64,000 nucleotides of DNA from Roseivirga sp. (GCA_018402485.1 JAGYIY010000001.1:1458001-1522000); one strand, 5' to 3'; numbered from the stretch's first letter, positions 1 to 8,293 are shown. Numbers and translations: made by a program. The notes: generated by a model not told the origin, from the letters alone.

Positions 1-84
1 AATACTATCTAGTGAATTGAATGGAGCTTGGTCATCTGCAAATTGTGCCAGAAAAATGGCAGGTCCTTTAATGGTTTTCATCAT
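1..84 (-). CDS. Sugar phosphate isomerase/epimerase-like protein, N-terminal fragment
   Basis: Only the first 28 codons are inside the window; the gene runs off the left edge. The start is ATG at 84 (or the adjacent ATG at 81). The visible residues (MKTIKGPAIFLAQF and on) look like the start of the TIM-barrel sugar isomerase/epimerase family (AP_endonuc_2 fold), commonly found next to Gfo/Idh/MocA genes in Bacteroidota. It begins 5 bp after the oxidoreductase stop at 90, so it is probably the last visible gene of that operon. The family call is an inference from a short fragment and its neighbours. Confidence 0.5.
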   Translation of the reverse strand, partial: MMKTIKGPAIFLAQFADDQAPFNSLDSI

Positions 85-89
85 TTGTT

Positions 90-1235
90 TTAGTCGTTTA
101 TAGGCGTCCAAACATTTCCGTTTTTACTTGAAGCAAGTGTAGCTTCAATGAATTTCATTCCTCTTACACCATCGCGAATGGTAGGAAAAGCTCCTTTCAG
201 ATAGGCTTCACCTCGAATGGCCTTGGCAGCACCCAAATATAGGTTCGCCATGGAATCAAAAATCCCTTCAGGATGGCCGGGAGGCATTTTTGTGGCTTCG
301 GTGGCCATTTTCCCATTGTAGGCATTGCCAGGTTTAAGCACATTGATAGGGTGTCCTTCCCTGAGGTGATACAAATAATTGGGGTTTTCCTGTTCCCACT
401 TCAGCGCACCTTCTGTACCATAAACGGCAATGCATAAATTGTTTTCTTCTGCTGTGGCAATTTGGCTGGCACGAACCATACCTCTTACCTCATCGTCAAA
501 TCGTAACAAAGCCGTTCCGTCCACATCCAAAGGGTTGTTATTATACAAGGTATTTAAGTCCGACAGTACTTTTTGGGTGGTCAGGCCGGTGGTGTATTCA
601 ATCATATTAAAAGCGTGCACCCCTATATCACCCATGCAGCAGCTTTGCCCTGCTTTGTCGGGGTCGAGTCGCCAAACGGTTTTGCGCTTTTCTACATCGT
701 GAATCACAGGGTTGATCCAGCCTTGATAATACTGCGCATCCGCCCTTTGAATTTTGCCAATCACCCCTTCGGCAATCATGGTTTTCATTTGTCGTACCAT
801 GGGGTAACCGGTGTAGGTATGTGTCAGGGCAAAAACAATTTGATGTTTGGCGACCAGTTCCTCCAGCTCCACAGCCTCGGCAGCGGTATTGGTAACAGGT
901 TTTTCGCAGATGACGTGAAATCCAGCTTGAATCAATTGCTTGGCCATGGGGTAGTGGAGGAAGTTGGGCGTAACCACCACCACTGCCTCAATGCGCTCAT
1001 GGGCTGGAAGTGCCGTTTCTTTGGTGATAAAAGTATCAATATCTGGGTAGGTTCTCTCCGGATTAAGCTCAAGCTTGCTGGCAAAGGCTTGGGCACGCTC
1101 GTAATCTGTATCGAAAGCTCCACCAATTAATGTGTATTCTTCACCAATATAGGATGCAATGCGGTGAACAATTCCAATGAAAGAGCTGTGGCCACCTCCA
1201 ATCATTCCCATTCTTATTTTTCTGTGTGTTGACAT
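90..1235 (-). CDS. Gfo/Idh/MocA family NAD(P)-dependent oxidoreductase
   Basis: 381 aa, a usual length for the family. The N-terminus has a dinucleotide-binding loop (GMIGGGHSSFIG, about residues 9-20) and the family EKP motif (CEKPVTN, about residue 110), followed by the alpha/beta C-terminal substrate domain. Such enzymes oxidise or reduce sugars and cyclitols, often at C3. It sits in a minus-strand run after the DUF1080 lipoprotein and the MFS permease with gaps of 15-35 bp, so a role in intracellular turnover of an imported (possibly 3-keto) sugar is likely. No Tat or Sec signal is visible, so it is probably cytoplasmic. Substrate unknown. Confidence 0.9.
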   Translation of the reverse strand: MSTHRKIRMGMIGGGHSSFIGIVHRIASYIGEEYTLIGGAFDTDYERAQAFASKLELNPERTYPDIDTFITKETALPAHERIEAVVVVTPNFLHYPMAKQLIQAGFHVICEKPVTNTAAEAVELEELVAKHQIVFALTHTYTGYPMVRQMKTMIAEGVIGKIQRADAQYYQGWINPVIHDVEKRKTVWRLDPDKAGQSCCMGDIGVHAFNMIEYTTGLTTQKVLSDLNTLYNNNPLDVDGTALLRFDDEVRGMVRASQIATAEENNLCIAVYGTEGALKWEQENPNYLYHLREGHPINVLKPGNAYNGKMATEATKMPPGHPEGIFDSMANLYLGAAKAIRGEAYLKGAFPTIRDGVRGMKFIEATLASSKNGNVWTPIND

Positions 1236-1268
1236 AAAAAATATATTTTGTTTTAAGATTTACTGAAG

Positions 1269-2510
1269 TTAAGCTTCCGGGTCGTAAGATATTTTTTCGT
1301 TTTTAAAGGCCAGTCCGAAAATAACAAAAACCAAGGCTGAGAATGCGGCAGGAATCAACCAGACGTTTTGCCAGGCATGTCCATCTTCTGTTGTGTAAAA
1401 GCTAGAGATTTCTCCAGCTGCCCAGAATCCTATGAGCATACCAACGCCATAGGTGGCCAAAGTTATCAGCCCCTGAGCTGAGCTTTTGTATTTTTCTCCT
1501 GCCTTCGAATCCGTATAAATTTGACCCGAAACGAAAAAGAAATCGTAGCAAATACCGTGCAGGGCAATACCGATCAACAACATAAATACGCCACTATCGG
1601 CATTGCCATAGGCGAACAACAGATAGCGAACCACCCAGGCAGCCATGCCAAATAATAAGGTTTTTTTGATACCGAATTTCTTTAAGAATAAGGGCAAAAG
1701 AAGCATAAATAGCACTTCCGATACTTGACCTATGGTCATTTTACCTGTAGCACCTTCCACACCAATTTCTGTTAAGAAAGGGTTGGCATTTTGGTAATAA
1801 AAGGCCAAAGGAATACTGATCAATACAGAAGAGAAAAAGAACACCGAAAAGTTGCGGCTCTTTAAAAGTTTTAAAGCGTCTAAGCCTAGTATTTCATTCA
1901 CCGTGGCTTTTTGGGTACGGTCTGCTTTCGGTGGTGTTTTCGGAAGGGTAAAGCTAAACAAACCCAAAAGACCGGATGCAATGGCAGTCATGACAAAGGT
2001 GTTTTTCAGCATACCTGCTTTGATAGCAGCCTGCGCATCCCAAGCAAAAACGTAACTAATCACCAATCCGGCAACAATCCAGCCGATGGTACCCCAAACC
2101 CTTATTTTTGAAAAATCTTTTGAAGGGTCGCTCATGGTGCGAAAGGCAACAGAGTTGACCAAGGCAAGTGTAGGCATATAAAGGATCATATAGCCGAAAA
2201 CATAAGGATAGAAAACGGCAAAGTCTGTGGTGTTGGCCATCAGATACATGAGCAAGGCCCCTAGTAAATGCAATACACCTAAAATTCTTTCGGCATTGAA
2301 ATAGCGGTCGGCTATGAGGCCGATGATAAAAGGAGCGATGATGGCACCCCATGATTGTGTTGAAAAAGCTTGGGCAATTTGTCCATCAGTAGCGTTGATG
2401 TTATTACCCAAAAAAGTACCTAGGGTGACAAACCAGCCTCCCCAAATGAAAAATTGCAAGAACATCATAATGCTCAATCGCACTTTGATGCCGTTAGATG
2501 TTGCAGCCAT
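1269..2510 (-). CDS. MFS transporter, nucleoside:H+ symporter (NupG/XapB)-like
   Basis: 413 aa, very hydrophobic, about 12 predicted membrane segments. Features typical of the Nuc_H_symport/MFS_1-like group are the N-terminal FFIWGGWFVTLGTFL segment, the SKIRVWGTIGWIVAG stretch near residue 135, and a soluble loop after TM6 (PKADRTQKATVN). In Bacteroidota such permeases are often found in sugar operons rather than nucleoside operons; here it sits between the DUF1080 lipoprotein and a Gfo/Idh oxidoreductase. It probably imports the sugar that the operon handles through the inner membrane. Substrate is inferred from context only. Confidence 0.85.
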   Translation of the reverse strand: MAATSNGIKVRLSIMMFLQFFIWGGWFVTLGTFLGNNINATDGQIAQAFSTQSWGAIIAPFIIGLIADRYFNAERILGVLHLLGALLMYLMANTTDFAVFYPYVFGYMILYMPTLALVNSVAFRTMSDPSKDFSKIRVWGTIGWIVAGLVISYVFAWDAQAAIKAGMLKNTFVMTAIASGLLGLFSFTLPKTPPKADRTQKATVNEILGLDALKLLKSRNFSVFFFSSVLISIPLAFYYQNANPFLTEIGVEGATGKMTIGQVSEVLFMLLLPLFLKKFGIKKTLLFGMAAWVVRYLLFAYGNADSGVFMLLIGIALHGICYDFFFVSGQIYTDSKAGEKYKSSAQGLITLATYGVGMLIGFWAAGEISSFYTTEDGHAWQNVWLIPAAFSALVFVIFGLAFKNEKISYDPEA

Positions 2511-2525
2511 AGTTATCTGATTTAT

Positions 2526-3332
2526 TTAGTTTTTAGATGAATTCATTTTTTTTAAGGGTTTGAGCATCACCTTTCGAAATTGTATCGGATGGCTTTCGCT
2601 CTGCAAAGCAATGTAACCTTCTTTCAGAGGTTGACCATCTGGTTTGGCTATTGGATTAAAATTACTCACCACACCGCCACCAATACTGGGTTGGCTGTAC
2701 TGAATGAGCGTATCACCATCCACAATATGAGCCAGTTTCTCATCACCCATCACCAAAATGTCCATGGTCACCCATTCTTCTCCATGAAAAGTAGGGCCAT
2801 CTACTTCAATACAATGTGTTTCTATTAATTCTCCGTTAATTACTACATGGCTTCCCGGGGTACACAAATTACCGGTACCCCTTGGGCCTTCATTCAAACC
2901 GCCTAAAAATTGTGCTTCTAAAGAAATAGGAAAATCTTGCTGTTCCTCCATGCTTTCCGGAGATTGGGAGTGAATCATCACCCCACTGTTCTTCTTGCCC
3001 CAAAGGGCACCGCCTGTCGCTTGTTCTCCTTTGAATCGGTACTCTATGCGTAGCAGATAATGAGAGAAAGGGGTTTCGTAAAATAAGTGTCCAAAGCGGT
3101 TGGAAAAAGAATAATAATCATCGTAGCTCACAGTTAAAAGCCCGTCTTCTACCCGAAAGGTATTGCCATAGTTTTCTCCAGTAGGGTAACCCGTGATTTT
3201 GGGAATCCATCCCTCCAGGTCTTTACCGTTAAATAGTGGTATCCACTCATCTTCTTGAGCCGATCGGCACGAAAGCATGCCACTTAGCCAGAGCATGCCA
3301 AGGCATAAAAATAGTGTTGCGCGTTTCATCAT
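2526..3332 (-). CDS. DUF1080 (3-keto-disaccharide hydrolase-type) lipoprotein
   Basis: 268 aa. The N-terminus is a lipoprotein signal with the lipobox LSGMLSC (Cys about residue 22). The rest is a DUF1080 (PF06439) concanavalin-like domain: WIPLFNGKDLEGWIPK near residue 30, the NSGVMIHSQ segment near 115 and the C-terminal GYIALQSESHPIQFRKV. Family members include 3-keto-disaccharide and 3-keto-glycoside hydrolases. It is the first gene of a minus-strand operon with a permease and an oxidoreductase, so it probably acts in the periplasm on the glycoside before uptake. Activity is not proven by sequence. Confidence 0.88.
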   Translation of the reverse strand: MMKRATLFLCLGMLWLSGMLSCRSAQEDEWIPLFNGKDLEGWIPKITGYPTGENYGNTFRVEDGLLTVSYDDYYSFSNRFGHLFYETPFSHYLLRIEYRFKGEQATGGALWGKKNSGVMIHSQSPESMEEQQDFPISLEAQFLGGLNEGPRGTGNLCTPGSHVVINGELIETHCIEVDGPTFHGEEWVTMDILVMGDEKLAHIVDGDTLIQYSQPSIGGGVVSNFNPIAKPDGQPLKEGYIALQSESHPIQFRKVMLKPLKKMNSSKN

Positions 3333-3379
3333 AAAGAAGCAATAAGTTAGCTAAAAAATTACGGTTTGCAAGTGGGAAA

Positions 3380-4042
3380 TTAAGCTTTCAAATGCGATTC
3401 CGCAACAATCATATCTTCGGGGGTAGTAATTTTCAAGTTTCGGTAGTCTCCGGCAATCAAATGGATATGATGGCCCGCAGCCTCCAATACCGAAGCATCA
3501 TCCGTAAAACCCGGTTGATAAGGCTGTTCGAAAGCTTTTTGAATGATCGGAAGTTGAAAAGTTTGTGGTGTTTGTATCAACCGGAATTGGCCTCTTTCTA
3601 GGGCAGAGGAATGGTCGCCATTGATTTGACGAATGGAATCTTTTAAGGGGACAGCGGTAATGGCATTGCCCATTTCCTGAGCGATAGCAAAGCTTTGGCG
3701 AATGATTTCGCGGCTAATCATTGGGCGCACACCATCATGAATAGCGACTAAGCCATCATCAGCACTCAGGTTTTGTAAACCATTTTGTACTGTGTGAAAA
3801 CGAGTTTCTCCACCCGGAAATACTTGATGAGGAACATCAAAATCATACTGCTCTACAAGTTCTTGCCAATGTTGGATTTGGTGTTTTGGTAAGGCGAGGT
3901 GAACTTGAATGTCATCGAAATCAAAAGCCCTTAGGGTGTGCATTAAAACGGGGAGATTGTTGAGGGGTAAAAATTGTTTGGGCGTATCGGACTGCATGCG
4001 TTGTCCGGATCCTCCTGCCACGATAAGCGCAAATTTCTGCAT
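3380..4042 (-). CDS. ispD: 2-C-methyl-D-erythritol 4-phosphate cytidylyltransferase
   Basis: 220 aa, close to the usual 220-240. IspD joins CTP to methylerythritol phosphate in the MEP isoprenoid pathway. Seen: the nucleotide-binding N-terminus IVAGGSGQRM, PKQFLPL near residue 24, HDGVRPMIS near 101, a QTPQTFQ segment near 158 and TDDASVLEAAG near 181. The first ~110 bp of this gene occur again at 14626-14734 beside queA, so the gene now lies at the left edge of a 10.6-kb island that probably cut an older queA-ispD arrangement. Its present promoter must therefore lie in island DNA (4043 onward). Confidence 0.95.
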   Translation of the reverse strand: MQKFALIVAGGSGQRMQSDTPKQFLPLNNLPVLMHTLRAFDFDDIQVHLALPKHQIQHWQELVEQYDFDVPHQVFPGGETRFHTVQNGLQNLSADDGLVAIHDGVRPMISREIIRQSFAIAQEMGNAITAVPLKDSIRQINGDHSSALERGQFRLIQTPQTFQLPIIQKAFEQPYQPGFTDDASVLEAAGHHIHLIAGDYRNLKITTPEDMIVAESHLKA

Positions 4043-4474
4043 GGCCGAAAATACAAAAAAAAGGACTTGAGGATAGTAGTTGGTTGAAATTACTTCTATC
4101 TAAGATAAAGGGTCAACAAGCATTGTATGGATAAAATGTGTGGTAAGGGGTATCGGAGGTATTTAAAAGCGATAAAGATAAAAAGCTATGCTTAGGCCTC
4201 CCTTCCTGTGAAAAATTGACAAAAAGTAAAAAAATTAGCTGCGTGTAAACAAATGTGGTACAAATTATTTAAAAGAGGTAATCTTTTAATTTCTCAAAAA
4301 TCTAATATGCAAATATATTATGTTTATTCCACTTATATTATGTACATTTAGCCTAAGTAGAATGAGTATAATGAACATGTGGTTTAAAGTTATGTTCCAG
4401 AGCATCATACAGCCTAAAAGCATTTGCCCAAGCACCATTGACTTACTATAGGTATTACATATAAGGGAAGAACA
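4043..4474. other. Intergenic left end of the island, no gene seen
   Basis: 432 bp, AT-rich, between the divergent ispD and the small HTH gene. It should hold the ispD promoter and the start signals for the HTH gene. I see no convincing ORF, tRNA, integrase relic or long repeat here. A stretch around 4343-4350 resembles a weak TAnnTTTG -7 element. Confidence 0.6.
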
Positions 4475-4705
4475 ATGAGAGAAAAAATCCAACGCATGGA
4501 AAGGCTAGATGCCATGATCAGAAGAAAGGGCACGGGAAGCCCGGAAGAATGTGCCAAAAGATTTGGTATTTGTAAACGGCACTTGCACCGTTTAATAGAT
4601 GAAATGAGGAGCCATGGAGGCCCAATTGTTTACGATCCAACCATAGGTTCCTATGTATATACTGAAAACGTAAAGTTTTCTTTTGGCTTTATACCTATAG
4701 AATGA
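4475..4705 (+). CDS. Small helix-turn-helix DNA-binding protein
   Basis: 76 aa. Residues about 8-50 read as a DeoR/HTH_11-like helix-turn-helix (LDAMIRRKGTGSPEECAKRF, then GICKRHLHRLIDEMRSHG as the recognition region), followed by a short wing-like tail (PIVYDPTIGSYVYTE, then FSFGFIPIE). Proteins of this shape are frequent beside small secreted-peptide or bacteriocin-like genes in Bacteroidota (from memory of the family). A purine-rich AGGGAAGAAC lies just before the ATG. A truncated copy lies at 9072-9258. It is the only intact regulator candidate in the island and may read the palindrome in the downstream leader. Regulation is inferred. Confidence 0.75.
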   Translation: MREKIQRMERLDAMIRRKGTGSPEECAKRFGICKRHLHRLIDEMRSHGGPIVYDPTIGSYVYTENVKFSFGFIPIE

Positions 4706-4788
4706 TTGATATGTGTGATTACAATGTCATTTCAGAAAAAAATAAAAAAAATATTACTCGGTGACATATTTACAGCACTGGTAAATAT

Positions 4789-4846
4789 TATACTTGCAAG
4801 TAAGAAGCTAATAAAAAGTAATAGGTAAGCATTGGCTTTGAGTTTG
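4789..4846 (+). promoter_or_regulatory. 58-bp repeated leader, copy A, with palindrome TACTTGCAAGTA
   Basis: Nearly the same 58 bp occur at 8223-8280 and 9342-9399. Each copy lies 13-24 bp before the start codon of a small exported-protein gene. A perfect 12-bp palindrome (TACTTGCAAGTA, 4791-4802) opens the element, and its right part TAAGCATTGGCTTTGAGTTT is invariant. The central AATAAAAAGTAATAG is the least conserved part. Probably an operator plus promoter or 5' leader. The binding protein is unknown; the HTH protein just upstream is the obvious candidate. Confidence 0.65.
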
Positions 4847-4870
4847 AATTACAAATAAAACAAAAGAAAA

Positions 4871-5614
4871 ATGAAAAAATTACATATTATATTAGTATTA
4901 TGTATGACTTATTCTTGTCAGGAAGTAAATCCTGAAGTCAATATTTATGAGCATGGTCTAAACACAGAAGCCAATAGACAGCTTGTAAAGGGTTTTGCAA
5001 AGAAGAAATCTGATATTTTGGAGCAAAGAGCAATACTTACCTCTAAATTTTTAAATGATAGACTTAATAAGGGGTATTCGAGTTCCGATGGTTTTATAGA
5101 TCAAGATCAATTTCAATTAGATTTACTAAAAGAATATGAAAAGTGTTCCAACTGCTCTTTAGTGTCCAAGGATCTTATGATTCCTTTCTTGAAGAAACTC
5201 TTTAAGGTGCATAATAGTTATTTGGTCGAAACTATTCAGGAATTTGAGGAGGAAGTTTTGATAAGTTCATTGGATAATCAGGCTAAGTCTAATCTACTTT
5301 TTCTAACGTATGCATTTAATATAAGTGCCGAAATCGGTATTAACCAAGAACAGGAATTTGATGGAAGTAGCGGTTTTTGGGATTGTTTCGGAGAAAAAGT
5401 TGGGAGTAATGCTGGAGAGGGGATGGCATATGGATTTTTAGGAGGTTGTCTTTTGGGAGGAATTGCTGGAGGTACAGGAGGAACTGTTTTACTTCCTGGT
5501 GTAGGCACTGTTACAGGAGCAGTTGCTGGATGTATCTATGGTGGTGCAGGCGGAGCAGTTGTTGGAGGTGCCTTAGGAGTTGTCAAGACAGGTTTGCAGT
5601 GTCTTTTCAGTTGA
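4871..5614 (+). CDS. Exported lipoprotein with glycine-zipper C-terminal domain (LP1)
   Basis: 247 aa, family not recognised. The N-terminus is a short signal peptide with a weak lipobox (MTYSC, Cys16). Residues 20-165 are polar and helical, with a KCSNC pair at 92/95. Residues 171-247 form a glycine-rich hydrophobic domain (GFLGGCLLGGIAGGTGG and following) with glycine-zipper spacing, bounded by Cys172 and Cys244 and with further Cys at 193 and 221. This recalls membrane-inserting bacteriocin or lysis-type domains, but no known family could be assigned. It is preceded by leader copy A and followed after 32 bp by a two-TM protein. LP2 at 9424 has the same plan. Function unknown. Confidence 0.75.
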   Translation: MKKLHIILVLCMTYSCQEVNPEVNIYEHGLNTEANRQLVKGFAKKKSDILEQRAILTSKFLNDRLNKGYSSSDGFIDQDQFQLDLLKEYEKCSNCSLVSKDLMIPFLKKLFKVHNSYLVETIQEFEEEVLISSLDNQAKSNLLFLTYAFNISAEIGINQEQEFDGSSGFWDCFGEKVGSNAGEGMAYGFLGGCLLGGIAGGTGGTVLLPGVGTVTGAVAGCIYGGAGGAVVGGALGVVKTGLQCLFS

Positions 5615-5646
5615 TTAATAGTTGTTGTATATAAATATATATTATT

Positions 5647-5853
5647 ATGTCAAAAAAAATATTTAAAGTACTTAGAATGTCTTTATTTATAAACTTATAT
5701 TTATTATTTTACTTAGGGATTTCTAGTAATTATAAAAATACATTAAATAATTTGAAGTCAATTGATTTTTATATTGATATATTTGTTAGCTTATTGTTTG
5801 CATTCATTATGCTGCGACTATATCAAAGGAAACTCAAGAGTATTAAAGGATAG
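5647..5853 (+). CDS. Small two-TM membrane protein paired with LP1
   Basis: 68 aa with two hydrophobic segments (about residues 12-27 and 43-58), a basic start (MSKKIFKVLR) and a basic tail (RLYQRKLKSIKG), as in a small inner-membrane hairpin protein. Not recognised as a family. It follows the glycine-zipper lipoprotein by 32 bp and ends 6 bp before an IS3 fragment. The same order (lipoprotein, then a short two-TM protein) recurs at 9424-10268, which supports a real gene and a functional pair, for example an effector and its protector. That role is inference only. Confidence 0.6.
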   Translation: MSKKIFKVLRMSLFINLYLLFYLGISSNYKNTLNNLKSIDFYIDIFVSLLFAFIMLRLYQRKLKSIKG

Positions 5854-5858
5854 TATAA

Positions 5859-6058
5859 TACTCCCCTAAACTGAGACCAAAGGTTAAGTCAAAAAAAATA
5901 AATTTCACCCTTTAAAGAAGCGAAAAAGACGTAAATATTCTCCAGCCTTTAAGGCTAAAATAGCCGTTGAAGCAATCATAAATCAGCATACACTTGCTGA
6001 ATTATCAAAGAAATATGAGGTGAGCTCAGATTTCATTTCCAAGTGGGAGGGGAAAGGT
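5859..6058 (+). mobile_element. IS3-family left-end fragment, copy 1
   Basis: 200 bp starting with an IS-end-like TACTCCCCTAAACTGAGACC and running into an OrfA-type transposase N-terminus (RRKYSPAFKAKIAVEAI, then TLAELSKKYEVSSDFISKWE) before stopping at GGGGAAAGGT. A second copy at 7929-8130 begins and ends at the same bases. No OrfB, no catalytic DDE domain and no right end are present, so neither copy can move by itself. The fragment ends 32 bp before the small peptide gene at 6091 and may have brought part of its upstream region. Confidence 0.8.
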
Positions 6059-6090
6059 GCAAAAGTAGTAGTTAAACAAAAGTGATAATT

Positions 6091-6312
6091 ATGAAAAAAG
6101 CATATAAATTATTTTTATGTGGAACCATTGTTTTTGGTTCATTCATTGCATGGAATACTATTGCAACAGCTCAAGAATATGAGCTTTGCCCAGGCAGAGG
6201 TGAAAGATGTGCAAGGGTAGAGAAGGATATAAAAGTATTCGGTGCGAAGTTAGCGACTATTCCAATTTGGTTAAAGAAAACCAAAGGTGGGCCTGGATTA
6301 ATCATTAAGTAA
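6091..6312 (+). CDS. Small exported Cys-containing peptide (peptide 1)
   Basis: 73 aa using the ATG at 6091; a GTG 9 bp upstream is less likely. It has a signal peptide (KKAYKLFLCGTIVFGSFIAW, then NTIATAQ) followed by CPGRGERC and a basic, glycine-rich tail ending GGPGLIIK. Size, signal and a Cys pair just after the cleavage area resemble the NVEALA-type exported peptides of Bacteroidota, although the NVEALA word itself is absent. It is followed at once by a perfect-looking hairpin (6323-6352), then a beta-propeller gene and a MauE-like gene, the usual companions of such peptides. Function unknown. Confidence 0.6.
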   Translation: MKKAYKLFLCGTIVFGSFIAWNTIATAQEYELCPGRGERCARVEKDIKVFGAKLATIPIWLKKTKGGPGLIIK

Positions 6313-6322
6313 TCATTAACAT

Positions 6323-6352
6323 ATACAGTGTTCCGATTTCGGAATACTGTAT
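6323..6352 (+). terminator. Hairpin between peptide 1 and the beta-propeller gene
   Basis: ATACAGT-G-TTCCGA-TT-TCGGAA-T-ACTGTAT forms a 13-bp stem with one bulge pair and a 2-nt loop. There is no clean U-run, so partial termination or transcript stabilisation of the peptide mRNA is as likely as full stop. Similar hairpins follow peptides 2 and 3. Confidence 0.65.
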
Positions 6353-6362
6353 TATTTGAAAA

Positions 6363-7463
6363 ATGAGAAATATTATTATCTTATCTGTGTTGGTTATAGC
6401 TTCTTTTATGGTGGTATTAGCCATGAAATGGAGGATGTTTGATTATTCTACCACCTCAAACAATAGTGCTAAAACCACTGAGTCAGCCCGGAGTGATAGC
6501 GTCATCAATTCTGCCATAATGTCGAATGAACTTCCAGAATTCAGAGATTTTATGTTTAAACTCAAAGAAGAAAAAGACATTATTTTTGAGGAAAACGGAA
6601 TTTGGAAATGGAAGAAAATAGATAATCAGTTATGGATAGTTGGCTCCAGTGACCAAAGCTTTTACGCAATCGATGACAATGGTAAAGTCTTGAGAAAATG
6701 GGGGAGATTAGGAGATGCTCCTTGGGAAAATAGAGAAATATCATCATTCGATATAAAAAATGAAAAAATATACATAGTAGATAGAGACAAATCAGAATTT
6801 AAAATAATAGAAAACGAAAAGGAATTAGTTCTTTATGAGAAACCGCAATTGCCATTCTGGTCAGGTACTTTTTTAACAGAAAACTTGATAACGTCTGTCT
6901 CTGAAAATGGAAAGACTTTTGAATTTCTCACATTGGATTTAGAAAGTGGTAAAACCACGAAAATTGATATACCTAACCTTCTTGGTTATGATGAAGCATA
7001 TCCAAATATGAACATAGCTTATGAAGGTTACTTTGTATCAAATGGACAAGGTTATTGCGCTTATGTATGTTTAAAAGCCGGAACCTTTTTTGTCATCGAA
7101 AGTTCTGATATAAAAGCACGACCTTATAACACTATAGACAAAACTGATCCTCCTGAGATTTCTGTAAGAAAAATGGGAGCAATAAACTTTTTTATTAGAG
7201 AGCCTGATCATAACGTGAATTATTCGGCTTGTATCGATAAAAATAATCTATACATTATTTCAACTATACTTTTTGAGAAATCAGACAATCTTGTTCTAGA
7301 CATTTACAATTTGAAAAATGGCAATTATATCGGAAGTGCACAAATCCCAACATTTAGCGATCAATATCCGGTAGACATAACTAAATCAATAGATGGCAAC
7401 GATCTTTATGTCCTATATGAAAATCAGGATATCAAAAAATACACAATGGTAAAAGATGAATAA
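6363..7463 (+). CDS. 6-bladed beta-propeller protein, membrane-anchored or secreted
   Basis: 366 aa. One N-terminal hydrophobic segment (about residues 3-21) serves as signal or anchor; no lipobox is seen. The body has repeated beta-propeller blades typical of the BF3164/DUF5128-type proteins of Bacteroidota: WIVGSSDQSFYAIDDNGKVL near 90, GRLGDAPWENREISSFDI near 113, KIYIVDRDKSEFKI, and NLYIISTILFEKSDN near 302. It starts 10 bp after the hairpin behind peptide 1, and its stop overlaps the next start by 8 bp, so it is translationally coupled to the MauE-like gene. A role in exported-peptide handling is inferred from context. Confidence 0.8.
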   Translation: MRNIIILSVLVIASFMVVLAMKWRMFDYSTTSNNSAKTTESARSDSVINSAIMSNELPEFRDFMFKLKEEKDIIFEENGIWKWKKIDNQLWIVGSSDQSFYAIDDNGKVLRKWGRLGDAPWENREISSFDIKNEKIYIVDRDKSEFKIIENEKELVLYEKPQLPFWSGTFLTENLITSVSENGKTFEFLTLDLESGKTTKIDIPNLLGYDEAYPNMNIAYEGYFVSNGQGYCAYVCLKAGTFFVIESSDIKARPYNTIDKTDPPEISVRKMGAINFFIREPDHNVNYSACIDKNNLYIISTILFEKSDNLVLDIYNLKNGNYIGSAQIPTFSDQYPVDITKSIDGNDLYVLYENQDIKKYTMVKDE

Positions 7464-7887
7464 GTCCGCATTGAACAAGAGCCAACTCATATCAACTTCT
7501 ATCGATCTAGGGTTTATTTTTCTTTTTTCATACTCATCCCTAGTGAAGTTCCTTAGTTTGGACTCCTTCGCTGAAAAATTATTGAAATCACCACTAATTG
7601 GGCTAGATCTTTTAAACTTATTTGTCTATTCAGTTCCATTTATTGAGGCTATGGTGGTTATTTTATTAGCAATAAAATCGTCTAGAAAATTTGGTCGCTA
7701 TCTAATGTTTTTTCTTTTGTCAAGCTTTACCGTTTATCTTATAAACTTAAACAATTTAAGTGGTTTCGTTCCATGTTCGTGCGGAGGACTTTTTGAAACA
7801 TTGACATTTGACCAGCATGTTACGATCAACATTGTGTTTTTAGTACTTGCCGGTATTAACATTTTCCTTAACAGAAGTAAGCCTTAA
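7456..7887 (+). CDS. MauE/DoxX-like redox-associated membrane protein
   Basis: 143 aa with four hydrophobic segments (about 12-30, 51-72, 79-97, 122-138) and a PCSCGG motif (Cys107 and Cys109) in the loop before the last helix. This is the layout of MauE/methylamine-utilisation-type proteins, thought to pass electrons for disulphide formation or reduction outside the cytoplasm. Its start overlaps the propeller stop by 8 bp. With the Cys-containing peptides and the CxxC lipoprotein at 13992 it points to disulphide chemistry in the envelope. Exact partner unknown. Confidence 0.8.
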   Translation: MNKSALNKSQLISTSIDLGFIFLFSYSSLVKFLSLDSFAEKLLKSPLIGLDLLNLFVYSVPFIEAMVVILLAIKSSRKFGRYLMFFLLSSFTVYLINLNNLSGFVPCSCGGLFETLTFDQHVTINIVFLVLAGINIFLNRSKP

Positions 7888-7928
7888 TCTGCACTTTGAT
7901 GGCTCTTTTTAATAATGAGCGCGCTTTG

Positions 7929-8130
7929 TACTCCCCTAAACTGAGACCAAAGGTTAAGTCAAAAACGATTTAAATTTAACCATTTAAAGAAGCGAACAAG
8001 ACGTAAATTTTCTCCAGCCTTTAAGGCTAAAATAGCCGTTGAAGCAATCAGAAATCAGCATACACTTGCTGAATTATCAAAGAAATATGAAGTGAGCTCA
8101 GATTTCATTTCCAAGTGGGAGGGGAAAGGT
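7929..8130 (+). mobile_element. IS3-family left-end fragment, copy 2
   Basis: 202 bp, closely similar to 5859-6058 and with the same two end points (TACTCCCCTAAACTGAGACC at the left, GGGGAAAGGT at the right). It differs in a short stretch after the terminus (AAAACGATTTAAATTT), so it is not the product of a very recent copy event. It encodes only the N-terminal ~40 residues of an OrfA-like transposase. Flanking sequences differ from those of copy 1, so the two may have spread as a small non-autonomous unit. Confidence 0.8.
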
Positions 8131-8222
8131 ATAAATAGATAAGATTTGAGATGTTTGAAGGATAAAATCAAAATAAATTTATTAAAAATGTGGCAGTGAC
8201 ATTTTATGATACAACCTCACCT

Positions 8223-8280
8223 TATACTTGCAAGTAAGAAGCTAATACAAGGTCCTGGGTAAGCATTGGCTTTGAGTTTG
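8223..8280 (+). promoter_or_regulatory. 58-bp repeated leader, copy B, with palindrome TACTTGCAAGTA
   Basis: Second copy of the leader at 4789-4846, with the palindrome at 8225-8236 and the same TAAGCATTGGCTTTGAGTTT right part. It ends 13 bp before the ATG of peptide 2. Sequence upstream of the palindrome is not shared with copies A and C, which marks the palindrome as the true left edge of the conserved element. Confidence 0.65.
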
Positions 8281-8293
8281 TTTATTAATAAAA

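Noticed and set aside
430-1130. Overlapping plus-strand ORFs opposite the Gfo/Idh gene
   Set aside because: They lie wholly antisense to a well-supported gene, have no recognisable motif and no start signals; shadow frames.
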